In this document: positions 1 to 4,881 of the stretch, piece after piece | Position numbering within the stretch: the first letter of the stretch is position 1 | Layout: each line of letters starts with the position of its first letter | NCBI GenBank assembly: GCA_026785865.1 | Contig: JAJAZG010000294.1 | Span: forward strand, 1-6,191 | Reading direction: 5' to 3' | Origin: Pseudanabaena sp. CAN_BIN31 | GTDB taxonomy: Bacteria > Cyanobacteriota > Cyanobacteriia > Pseudanabaenales > Pseudanabaenaceae | DNA: 6,191 bases | The notes under the pieces: generated by a model | Told to the model about the DNA's origin: nothing | The model's input: only the letters and a program-made list of their open reading frames with translations | Databases searched by the model: none | Translations under genes and position numbers: made by a program

Positions 1-164
1 AACTAGATCTAGAAATAGTGCGAAAACTTGCGGATGGACGAATTTATACAGGGCGACAAGCTAAGGACAATAAGCTTGTTGATGCTCTGGGCACTTTGGA
101 TGTGGCGATCGCTGATTTACGCAGTTTATCCAGAAAAAAATTCAATATGGATGAAAGCAAATAA
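1..164 (+). CDS. sppA: Signal peptide peptidase SppA, C-terminal part (5' end outside window), ends at TAA
   Basis: The frame starting at base 3 reads LDLEIVRKLADGRIYTGRQAK and continues to a TAA at 162-164. The pattern of a short helix, then ADGR-x-(Y/F)-TG-x-QA, then LVDxLG is typical of the C-terminal third of S49-family signal peptide peptidases. These are membrane-associated Ser-Lys proteases that degrade cleaved signal peptides. In cyanobacteria they are also linked to light acclimation at the thylakoid. The catalytic Ser and Lys lie upstream of the window, so activity cannot be judged here. The stop appears premature, because the same frame continues for 72 sense codons with SppA-like sequence (next entry). 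The family call is fairly sure. Whether the gene is intact is unknown. Confidence 0.7.
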   Translation, partial: LDLEIVRKLADGRIYTGRQAKDNKLVDALGTLDVAIADLRSLSRKKFNMDESK

Positions 165-383
165 TTACCAATTCGTAAATCTTTTGCTTCCTTTGAAAGA
201 CTATTAGATCAATTGCTCAACCAAGCTAATGTGAGTATTGCTTTACCATTTTTTGATATTGCGGGTACTGGCAATATGTCTAATGCGATCGCCGATCAGT
301 TAACTTCCAAATTAGCTGGTCACAATATGCAAGCAGGAAATTACGACCCACCGATTTTATTAATGCCAAGTTGGTTTAACTAA
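165..383 (+). pseudogene. sppA: In-frame continuation of sppA after a TAA codon
   Basis: Directly after the TAA at 162-164, and in the same frame, 72 sense codons run to a second TAA at 381-383. They begin LPIRKSFASFERLLDQLL and end DPPILLMPSWFN. A basic stretch, then an F-x(3)-LL-x(2)-LL helix, then a final L-L-M-P motif, is how many SppA proteins end as I remember them. I therefore read this as the natural C-terminus of the same protein. No ATG with a ribosome binding site opens the segment, so independent translation is unlikely. A single base change (for example CAA, AAA or GAA to TAA) would explain the break. Stop-codon readthrough or a sequencing error are the alternatives. Confidence 0.55.
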
Positions 384-423
384 TATAGGGTGTGACACCT
401 TCTTTTAAAAATCGCAAATTAAA

Positions 424-478
424 TAAAGCCCAAACATAATTCGGCGGGCTTCGCCCGCCGAATTATGTTTGGGCTTTA
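424..478. terminator. Long perfect hairpin at a convergent gene junction
   Basis: A 26-bp perfect inverted repeat (424-449 with 453-478) closes on the 3-base loop TTC. The centre is GC-rich (CGGCGGGC/GCCCGCCG) and the outer arms are AT-rich, ending in TAAAG/CTTTA. It lies between the end of the sppA frame and the end of the minus-strand membrane-protein gene. The outer arms give U-rich tails in both directions, so a bidirectional intrinsic terminator is the simplest reading. The perfect symmetry is also typical of the short palindromic repeats scattered through cyanobacterial genomes. Confidence 0.7.
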
Positions 479-506
479 AAGTGCATAAGTTATTTGAATT
501 GCGATC

Positions 507-746
507 CTAAGCCTTGTTTAGCTTTTGCTTAACTTTGGAGATTATGCCACTAGCGATCGCCCCAGCCATGACAATCCCCAGCACAGGCTGAATCAATGGC
601 TGCCAAAGTTGTCGCCACAAGTCTAAACCAAGATTGATTTTTAGGCTATAGCCGCCGAGAGCGACAAGAAACCATGCAAAGAAGAAAAATACTAAGAACA
701 AATTAAACATTAAAAATTTGTTCGTCCAACGTCCGACTGTTTCCAT
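507..746 (-). CDS. Conserved small membrane protein, two predicted helices, unknown function
   Basis: The 79-residue product starts METVGRWTNKFLMF and has two hydrophobic segments, at about residues 12-33 (very Phe-rich) and 51-69. They are joined by a loop with LGLDLWRQLWQP, and the protein ends in a basic tail (KVKQKLNK). I know no named family for it. The pattern resembles conserved hypothetical membrane proteins of cyanobacteria. I chose the ATG at 746. The frame can be extended four codons upstream, but only to a TTG with no ribosome binding site. The Shine-Dalgarno match for the ATG is also weak. It lies 146 bases downstream of psbK on the same strand, with hairpins in between, so co-transcription with psbK is possible but not shown. 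Confidence 0.72.
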   Translation of the reverse strand: METVGRWTNKFLMFNLFLVFFFFAWFLVALGGYSLKINLGLDLWRQLWQPLIQPVLGIVMAGAIASGIISKVKQKLNKA

Positions 747-773
747 AAGCTCATGCAAAATAATATTTATGAA

Positions 774-806
774 AGCTAAATCTGCCGCAAAGCGGCAGAT
801 TTAGCT
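774..806. terminator. 15-bp perfect hairpin between psbK and the small membrane gene
   Basis: Arms AGCTAAATCTGCCGC (774-788) and its complement (792-806) close on an AAA loop. On the plus strand GTTTTTAAAA follows directly. On the minus strand, the sense of psbK, the tail is TTC and then AT-rich. A second, imperfect stem lies next to it at 815-849 (AACAAT with ATTGTT, GGGT with ACCC), also downstream of psbK. Together they could end or trim the psbK transcript before the next gene. The orientation of the U-run fits psbK less well than a plus-strand transcript, so the role is uncertain, but the palindrome itself is certain. Confidence 0.5.
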
Positions 807-892
807 GTTTTTAAAACAATAGGGTAACGTTGCCGCCACCCCGATTGTTTGTATCGTTTTTATTTTATAAATGTACGAAATGTACTTAAAAC

Positions 893-1030
893 TTATTTAA
901 AACCAACGGCTGCTTGCCAGACAAAAGCGAGTAGCAAGAAAAATACGGGGATCACGGGAAGAACGTTTACGAGTGGATCGAAAATTCTATACGCTTCAGG
1001 TAATGTTGCAATTAATAGATTAAGTGGCAT
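893..1030 (-). CDS. psbK: Photosystem II reaction centre protein K precursor (PsbK)
   Basis: The minus strand encodes 45 residues: MPLNLLIATLPEAYRIFDPL, then VNVLPVIPVFFLLLAFVWQA, then AVGFK. This is PsbK almost residue for residue: the LPEAY-x-IFDPLVxVLPVIP block, one membrane helix (about residues 22-41) and the AVGF(K/R) ending. PsbK is a single-span thylakoid subunit of photosystem II, next to CP43, needed for stable dimers and plastoquinone binding. In cyanobacteria the first eight or so residues are removed after synthesis, which fits the PEAY position here. The length equals the usual cyanobacterial precursor. The ATG at 1030 has an ideal ribosome binding site. It is transcribed divergently from the secreted-protein gene at 1136. 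Confidence 0.97.
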   Translation of the reverse strand: MPLNLLIATLPEAYRIFDPLVNVLPVIPVFFLLLAFVWQAAVGFK

Positions 1031-1038
1031 AAAAATAG

Positions 1039-1046
1039 ACCTCCTT
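1039..1046 (-). promoter_or_regulatory. Ribosome binding site of psbK
   Basis: AAGGAGGT on the minus strand, eight bases before the psbK ATG, is a full match to the anti-Shine-Dalgarno sequence. It is the only strong site of this kind seen in the window; most other genes here have weak or no SD. It fixes the psbK start and suggests high translation. Confidence 0.85.
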
Positions 1047-1061
1047 CAAGAGCTAAGATGA

Positions 1062-1070
1062 ATTTTACCA
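1062..1070 (-). promoter_or_regulatory. Candidate extended -10 promoter of psbK
   Basis: On the minus strand TGGTAAAAT matches the extended -10 consensus TGnTATAAT in all but one base. Transcription would begin near 1055 and leave a leader of about 25 bases that just contains the AAGGAGGT site. No good -35 hexamer lies 17 bases upstream, which an extended -10 tolerates. The position inside 1058-1135 also argues against that stretch being coding for the divergent gene. Confidence 0.4.
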
Positions 1071-1135
1071 CGTCAAAGAAGCCATTCTTTTTTCTGAAAA
1101 TTTTTTATCTACCGCTCTATAAAATAGGTTTATTT

Positions 1136-1603
1136 ATGGCGATCGCCAACTTCCTACCTCACAAGCCTCAAAAGCTCCTCAACATTTTCCAAGTTACAAG
1201 CTTGTCACTCATGCTTTGTATTTGCACTTTCGCCTTCAGCGCCCCTGCTTGGGCAAATGTGCAAATAAAGCTAACCAATGTTAATTACGAGCGATGTACT
1301 GGCGATATTGGTAAAAATATGGTGCTAGGCGGCGGCATTATGTCAGCTAAGTGTTACATGATCAAGGGCGATGCGAATAACCCATCGGGCAAAGTTGTTT
1401 ATAATGCCGATGTTTTTGGGCGCATTTATGATGCTAATGGCAATGACGCGATGCCTGAGCGAGGGCGACTTGGCGCGGTTGAAGAAATTCCTGCTGGCAA
1501 AAGTAAGTTTGAGATTATGGTCGCAGTTCCTGCCGAACAGCCTGAGCCGCTAGAGCTTAAGCAGTTTAAAGCTTCAGGATTTGGTGGTAAGGTTCGCCGT
1601 TAA
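1136..1603 (+). CDS. Secreted conserved cyanobacterial protein, unknown function
   Basis: With the ATG at 1136 the product has 155 residues. It carries a classical signal peptide: n-region to about residue 19, hydrophobic core VTSLSLMLCICTFAFSA, and a probable signal peptidase I site after PAWA (residue 40). The mature 115 residues look like a small beta-rich exported domain, with the block YNADVFGRIYDANGN, a GRLGAVEEIPAG turn and a basic end (GGKVRR). Cys54 and Cys73 could form a disulfide. The frame extends 26 codons upstream to an ATG at 1058. I reject that start because it covers the psbK promoter and buries the signal peptide. From memory, relatives sometimes carry the label biotin carboxylase; nothing here supports such a function. 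The protein probably acts in the periplasm or thylakoid lumen. Confidence 0.8.
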   Translation: MAIANFLPHKPQKLLNIFQVTSLSLMLCICTFAFSAPAWANVQIKLTNVNYERCTGDIGKNMVLGGGIMSAKCYMIKGDANNPSGKVVYNADVFGRIYDANGNDAMPERGRLGAVEEIPAGKSKFEIMVAVPAEQPEPLELKQFKASGFGGKVRR

Positions 1604-1683
1604 ACGCGATCGCGTTAAAATACACATAAATCAAGGCAATCCGCCACCTCAATTTCTAAAGTTCTCTGAATCGATACAAAAAT

Positions 1684-1959
1684 ATGGCTGTTAAAGTTTT
1701 AATCCCCACGCCTCTGCAACAATTGACCAATAACCAAGCCACTGTAGAGTGCTCTGGCACTTCGGTTCAAGAAATGATTGATTCTCTCGAAACCAATTGC
1801 CCTGGCATCAAAGCTCGCATTTGTGACGAACAAGGCAATCTGCGTCGCTTTGTTAATTTTTATGTCAACAGCGAAGATATTCGTTTTCTTGACGGGGCAA
1901 ATACTGTCCTGAATGATGGCGATGAAGTAAGTATTATTCCTGCGATCGCAGGGGGCTAG
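1684..1959 (+). CDS. MoaD/ThiS-family sulfur carrier protein, CysO-like
   Basis: The 91-residue product has the ubiquitin-like fold pattern of small sulfur carriers and ends in PAIAGG. The terminal Gly-Gly is the residue pair that is adenylated and turned into a thiocarboxylate. The C-terminal half (RFVNFYVNSEDIRFLDG, then DGDEVSIIPAIAGG) is closer to Mycobacterium CysO (RFVNIYVNDEDVRF, DGDSVTILPAVAGG, from memory) than to MoaD or ThiS. CysO donates sulfur for cysteine synthesis with CysM and the Mec protease, whose genes are not in this window. Its partner here could instead be a MoeB-like activating enzyme elsewhere. TAAAAT at 1616-1621 is a possible -10. Two hairpins follow the gene, so it is probably transcribed alone or with the 1136 gene, 80 bases upstream. 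The family call is sure; the pathway is inferred. Confidence 0.9.
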   Translation: MAVKVLIPTPLQQLTNNQATVECSGTSVQEMIDSLETNCPGIKARICDEQGNLRRFVNFYVNSEDIRFLDGANTVLNDGDEVSIIPAIAGG

Positions 1960-1966
1960 TCCAAGC

Positions 1967-1993
1967 AAAAGGGGATGCTTTGCATCCCCTTTT
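1967..1993 (+). terminator. Intrinsic terminator of the sulfur-carrier gene
   Basis: A perfect 12-bp stem, AAAAGGGGATGC with GCATCCCCTTTT, closes on a TTT loop eight bases after the stop codon. The GC-rich core is followed by TTTTATT on the plus strand, a standard rho-independent form. The A-tract on the other arm could also stop minus-strand transcription. Confidence 0.8.
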
Positions 1994-2000
1994 ATTACCC

Positions 2001-2041
2001 CAAGAGGTGTAGCGCACGCTGTGCGTGCGCCACACCTCTTG
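2001..2041. repeat. Palindromic repeat copy 1 (GCGCACGC core)
   Basis: Arms 2001-2019 and 2023-2041 form a 19-bp stem with a single A/C mismatch (2011 with 2031) and a TGT loop. The core GCGCACGC-N3-GCGTGCGC is shared with the palindromes at 3109-3161 and 4656-4858. The outer arm (CAAGAGGTGT) is not shared. It lies between two convergent genes, right behind the 1967-1993 terminator, and could end the minus-strand transcript of the 2060-2362 gene. Confidence 0.7.
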
Positions 2042-2059
2042 AGATTTAGTTATGCTTGC

Positions 2060-2362
2060 CTACTTAATCAAGGCGATCGCTATTTCCATCATCCAAAGTA
2101 ATGATTGCTTTTTGATGTCTGGCTCTTCACTTTTACCACCCCATTTTTGTAGCCAATCTCCCAATCCACCCATTGAGCTACCGATCCATTTGCCGACTTG
2201 ATCGAAAATTTGCTGGGGACCCACACCAGTTAATACTTGAATTGTAAAGATCACCGCGACTACTAGAAATGCAGTTTTGAAGCTAGCTTTGATGACGCTG
2301 AGTAACCACCACAACAGCAGTAACGAGACGATTAATGAGCCAATCACTAGGGGCAAATTCAT
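2060..2362 (-). CDS. Conserved small membrane protein, unknown function
   Basis: From the ATG at 2362 the product has 100 residues. Two hydrophobic segments, at about 4-24 (VIGSLIVSLLLLWWLL) and 29-47 (KTAFLVVAVIFTIQV), are followed by GVGPQQIFDQV, a Gly/Trp-rich stretch, a charged patch (KSEEPDIKK) and a hydrophobic end. I recognise a general likeness to cyanobacterial hypothetical proteins with a KTA-x-hydrophobic-x-GxGP pattern, but no named family. The frame runs 17 codons further to a GTG at 2413. That extension is polar, has no ribosome binding site and would leave only 40 bases before the divergent gene at 2454. GGA lies eight bases before the ATG. Confidence 0.68.
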   Translation of the reverse strand: MNLPLVIGSLIVSLLLLWWLLSVIKASFKTAFLVVAVIFTIQVLTGVGPQQIFDQVGKWIGSSMGGLGDWLQKWGGKSEEPDIKKQSLLWMMEIAIALIK

Positions 2363-2453
2363 AGAGTTTTTCCAATTCCATCTCAAGTCAAAGAGTTTAT
2401 TAGATTTTGGCACGATCGCGCCATCGTCAATTTTTAATCGTTAATTTTTCATA

Positions 2454-3110
2454 ATGTCTCCAAATCTGCAACTCTACCAAGCTCGGCTAGATATCTCGCA
2501 AACAGAGTGCGATCGCCTATGGCAATTTCTCTCAGAGGATGAGCGATCGCGAACTAATAAATTTAAAGGTGAACATTTCAAGTGTAATTTTGTCGCTGCA
2601 AGGGGTAATTTAAGAATTATTTTGGGGCAGTGGTTAGGCTGTGAGCCAAGTGAGATTAAGTTTAGCTATAGCGATCGCGGTAAGCCTTATCTGCAAAATT
2701 TTCCAGAAATTTATTTTAATATTGCCCATTCTCAAGATTTGGCAGTTTATGCAGTGTGTAGCGATCGCGAAGTGGGCATAGATTTAGAATTTATTAATCA
2801 CAAATGTGATGTTGAGAGTATTGCTAAGAGATATTTCTTGCCTTCAGAGCAGAAGATTATTAACAGTTTCGGCGATCGCGATGAACATGGTAAGTATTTA
2901 GCTTTTTATCGAGCATGGACGCTTAAAGAAGCCTATGGCAAAGCGACTGGACAAGGGATTGCGAATATTCTTGATCGTGTTGATGTTGCACCATTGCTAG
3001 AAAGTCCCGCAGGTGAAGTTTTACAGATTGGGAACTGGATACTAAAGCTGCTAAGTACTGAATTAGAAATTGAGCAAGGTTACTCGGCAGCCATTTGTAT
3101 AAGTAACTAA
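2454..3110 (+). CDS. 4'-phosphopantetheinyl transferase, Sfp/HetI type
   Basis: This enzyme moves the 4'-phosphopantetheine arm from coenzyme A to a serine of acyl or peptidyl carrier proteins, turning apo-ACP of fatty acid, polyketide or peptide synthases into the active form. The 218-residue length fits the Sfp group, which is a tandem pseudo-dimer about twice the size of AcpS. Visible motifs are the KPYL and FNIAHS blocks (residues 77-93), VGIDLE (107-112; Asp110 and Glu112 as magnesium ligands) and WTLKEAYGKATGQGI (155-169; Glu159 as third ligand, Lys158 and Lys163 conserved). Cyanobacteria usually have one such enzyme serving primary and secondary metabolism, often named hetI or sfp. The start has no clear Shine-Dalgarno site. 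The gene carries five HIP1 octamers. Its stop overlaps the next hairpin. Confidence 0.94.
   Translation: MSPNLQLYQARLDISQTECDRLWQFLSEDERSRTNKFKGEHFKCNFVAARGNLRIILGQWLGCEPSEIKFSYSDRGKPYLQNFPEIYFNIAHSQDLAVYAVCSDREVGIDLEFINHKCDVESIAKRYFLPSEQKIINSFGDRDEHGKYLAFYRAWTLKEAYGKATGQGIANILDRVDVAPLLESPAGEVLQIGNWILKLLSTELEIEQGYSAAICISN
2509..2879. repeat. Cluster of five HIP1 octamers inside the transferase gene
   Basis: GCGATCGC occurs at 2509, 2543, 2671, 2761 and 2872, all in the coding sequence. It is read as Asp-Arg in four cases (residues 20-21, 74-75, 104-105, 141-142) and as Arg-Ser-Arg in one (31-33). HIP1 is the highly iterated palindrome of many cyanobacterial genomes. Twelve or so further copies lie elsewhere in the window, from about 105 to 4920. 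Confidence 0.85.
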
Positions 3111-3161
3111 ACCCAAAAAGCTATGGCGCACGCGCAGCGTGCGCCGTAGCTTTTTGGGTTT
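3109..3161. terminator. Palindromic repeat copy 2, bidirectional terminator between convergent genes
   Basis: Arms 3109-3133 and 3137-3161 form a 25-bp stem with one T/G pair (3124 with 3146) and a GCA loop. The outer arm is AAACCCAAAAAGCT, the inner core GGCGCACGC. The last two bases of the transferase stop codon (3108-3110) are part of the stem, and rlmD ends at 3169 on the other strand. The A- and T-tracts within the arms give U-rich ends either way. It is a sister of the split palindrome at 4656-4858: one outer base pair differs by a compensated change (CCC/GGG here, CCT/AGG there). Confidence 0.8.
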
Positions 3162-3168
3162 TAAGGGT

Positions 3169-4533
3169 TTACGACTTTGAAAGAAAGGCGATCGCCTCTA
3201 CATGAGCAGTTTGTGGGAAAAAATCAATCGGTTGAATGCGCGTAAGTTGGTAGCGATCGCCTTCGCATAGCAGCTTGAGATCTCTTGCTTGTGTCGCAGG
3301 ATTACAACTCACATAAACAAGGCGAGTAACAGGATTCTCACGCAGATATTGAATTACTTCAGGCTCACAACCTCGACGAGGTGGATCGAGAACCACGATA
3401 TCAGGTTGCAAGTTGAGCGTGCCGATTAGCTCTTCCACTTTGCCAGTATGAAAAACTACATTGTCAATCCCATTAAGTTCAGCGTTAAGCTTGCCTTGAG
3501 CCGTCGCCTGTGGTTGAATTTCAATAGCGATCGCCTGTTTGACTTGTTCTGCCAAAGGTAAAGCGATCGTGCCAATCCCTGCATAGGCATCTACGAGAAC
3601 TTCCGTTCCTTTTAGATTAAGTTCTTCTTGAATGATTTGCAGCATCTTTTCTGCTTGCTCAGTATAGACCTGAAAGAAAGTGTCACCGCGTAAACGGAAG
3701 GTTAAACCCGCAAATTTTTCTAATAGATAATCCTTACCTGCAATACAACGGCTTTCTCGCCCAAAAATGGCATTAGTTTTGTCAGGATTGCAATTGAGAA
3801 TCACGCCAACAACCTTGTCATAGCGCTCCACCAGAATTCTTGCAAATGCTCCCAAGCCTGGAACATCCCAATCTCTGCTCACCAGCGTAATCAGAATCTC
3901 ACCCGTAGACCGACCAATCCGCAATCCTAAATGGCGCAACAAACCTGTATGGGTCTTCTCATCATAGATTTCCCAACATTGGTTATGAATATCCATTTTC
4001 AGTTCGGCAAGAATCGGATCGAGGCGTTCATCTTGAGCAGGACATTGATTGAGATTGACGATCTTATGGCTTCCCTTTTGGTAATAACCTGCTTTGAGAT
4101 TACCATCTCGACCAATTGCCAAGGGATAAGTAACTTTATTGCGGTAATGCAAGCTATCGGGCGCACCCACAATTGGCGAAACCGTCTCTTCGAGAACTTC
4201 CGCAGAAAATCCGCCAATCCTTTGTAATGCTTGGAAAACAATATTTTGTTTAGTTATCAACTGAGCAGGATAGCTAACGGCTTGCCATTGACAACCGCCA
4301 CATTTATCAGCAACGATGCAATTAGGACGAATGCGATCGTCTGATGGTGTGAGAATTTTTTCGATGCTAGCATGGGCAAAGTTCTTTTTTACGAATTCTA
4401 ACTTTGCCTCAATGCGATCGCCTGGCACGGTATTGGGAACGAAGATCGCAATATTTTCGTAACGACCCACTCCATCGCCACTGTCAGCGAGATCGTCGAT
4501 GGTGAGCGTAATTTTCTGTCCCTGTAGTAGCAT
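3169..4533 (-). CDS. rlmD: 23S rRNA (uracil-1939-C5)-methyltransferase RlmD
   Basis: The 454-residue product matches the RlmD (RumA) group, which adds a methyl group from S-adenosylmethionine to C5 of U1939 in 23S rRNA. The order is: an N-terminal TRAM RNA-binding domain (about 4-60); an iron-sulfur cluster site with Cys72, Cys78 and Cys81 (NCIVADKCGGC) and Cys164 (NQCPAQ); a central domain; then the Rossmann methyltransferase fold with DAYAGIGTIALPLA (315-328) and DPPRRGC (383-389). The nucleophile is Cys410 in SCNPATQARDL and the general base is Glu446 in HVEAIAF. All key residues are present and the length is normal for the family. AGGA lies just before the ATG at 4533. RlmD is preferred over TrmA because of the four-cysteine cluster; the related RlmCD also methylates U747, so the exact site is inferred. 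Confidence 0.93.
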   Translation of the reverse strand: MLLQGQKITLTIDDLADSGDGVGRYENIAIFVPNTVPGDRIEAKLEFVKKNFAHASIEKILTPSDDRIRPNCIVADKCGGCQWQAVSYPAQLITKQNIVFQALQRIGGFSAEVLEETVSPIVGAPDSLHYRNKVTYPLAIGRDGNLKAGYYQKGSHKIVNLNQCPAQDERLDPILAELKMDIHNQCWEIYDEKTHTGLLRHLGLRIGRSTGEILITLVSRDWDVPGLGAFARILVERYDKVVGVILNCNPDKTNAIFGRESRCIAGKDYLLEKFAGLTFRLRGDTFFQVYTEQAEKMLQIIQEELNLKGTEVLVDAYAGIGTIALPLAEQVKQAIAIEIQPQATAQGKLNAELNGIDNVVFHTGKVEELIGTLNLQPDIVVLDPPRRGCEPEVIQYLRENPVTRLVYVSCNPATQARDLKLLCEGDRYQLTRIQPIDFFPQTAHVEAIAFLSKS

Positions 4534-4625
4534 ATTTTCCTAAATTAATCTTTGCCTGTTCATGTGCAGATGGTGGGTGCATCATTTACTTTTTCGAGAA
4601 TGACAGGCGTTTGTCTATTGGTATC

Positions 4626-4654
4626 ATTATCATCATAACATTTTCATGATCCAA
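4626..4654 (-). promoter_or_regulatory. Candidate promoter for rlmD
   Basis: On the minus strand TTGGAT (4654-4649) and GATAAT (4631-4626) are separated by 17 bases. The -10 is a five-of-six match; the -35 keeps only TTG. It would start transcription near 4619, about 85 bases before the rlmD ATG. The region also holds an imperfect inverted repeat, TATTGG (4616-4621) with CCAATA (4651-4656), of unknown meaning. Confidence 0.3.
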
Positions 4655-4678
4655 TAAACCTAAAAAGCTGTGGCGCAC

Positions 4679-4819
4679 CAGCAATTCTCATTATGAAAAT
4701 TTTGTATTGATCTAGCGACAACTATTGATAATAGTCGCAATAGTGATCCTTGAAAAGCCGATGCCTTCGTTCAAAATTTGACGGCTTAGGCAAATCAAAA
4801 GTCATAATGAGAATTGCTG
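4679..4819. mobile_element. MITE-like element, 141 bp, 18-bp perfect inverted repeats, 9-bp target duplication
   Basis: The ends are CAGCAATTCTCATTATGA (4679-4696) and its exact complement (4802-4819). Both flanks carry the direct repeat GTGGCGCAC (4670-4678 and 4820-4828), a perfect 9-bp target site duplication. The target is a palindromic repeat whose intact form can be rebuilt by excision, which makes insertion the clear explanation. The interior has no coding frame of note. It contains a partial hairpin around ACTATTGATAATAGT and a short inverted repeat AAGCCG/CGGCTT. It is therefore a non-autonomous element, moved by a transposase encoded elsewhere. The 9-bp duplication narrows the donor families but I cannot name one. 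Perfect ends and duplication suggest a recent event. The element fills much of the 348-bp gap between rlmD and the next gene. Confidence 0.88.
4778..4808 (+). promoter_or_regulatory. Candidate outward promoter at the right end of the MITE
   Basis: TTGACG (4778-4783) and CATAAT (4803-4808) each match the sigma-70 consensus at five of six bases. The spacer is 19 bases, longer than ideal. The -10 lies inside the terminal inverted repeat. Transcription would start near 4815, cross the intact hairpin 4820-4844 and enter the gene at 4882. Confidence 0.3.
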
Positions 4820-4881
4820 GTGGCGCACGCTGCGCGTGCGCCACAGCTTTTTAGGTTTTTACCGCACTTACGACCATAACT

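Larger units (their letters stand above)
4656..4858. repeat. Palindromic repeat copy 3, split by an inserted element
   Basis: The left part (4656-4678) reads AAACCTAAAAAGCT and then GTGGCGCAC. The right part (4820-4858) repeats GTGGCGCAC and runs on through a TGC loop to the complementary arm ending AGCTTTTTAGGTTT. Removing 4679-4819 and one copy of the 9-bp repeat gives a perfect 25-bp palindrome with a 3-base loop, a close sister of 3109-3161. The inner hairpin (4820-4830 with 4834-4844) is still intact. This copy lies between divergent genes, so it is not simply a terminator. It would sit in the 5' leader of the gene at 4882. Confidence 0.8.

Noticed and set aside
389..399. Short palindrome GGTGTGACACC after the sppA frame
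   Set aside because: A five-base stem is too short to call an operator without a partner regulator.
869..886. Near-perfect tandem AAATGTACG/AAATGTACT behind psbK
   Set aside because: Only two units of nine bases; likely chance or minor slippage, with no clear role.
849..1061. Plus-strand frame of 70 codons
   Set aside because: It is the antisense of psbK, has no ribosome binding site and no protein-like pattern.
1058..1135. N-terminal extension of the secreted protein to an ATG at 1058
   Set aside because: It covers the psbK promoter region and places 26 extra residues before a normal signal peptide. No ribosome binding site is seen.
1603..1616. Palindrome AACGCGATCGCGTT after the secreted-protein gene
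   Set aside because: It is explained as an extended HIP1 site and gives no stable hairpin loop.
1699..1968. Minus-strand frame opposite the sulfur-carrier gene
   Set aside because: It is a shadow of a clearly recognised MoaD/ThiS family gene.
3931..4241. Plus- and minus-strand alternative frames inside rlmD
   Set aside because: They lie within a complete, well-conserved RlmD frame and resemble no known protein.
4616..4656. Possible Fur-like or other operator (GATGATAATGATA and TATTGG...CCAATA)
   Set aside because: The hexamer pattern is not symmetric enough for a Fur box and the inverted repeat has a bulge. There is no gene context for iron regulation.
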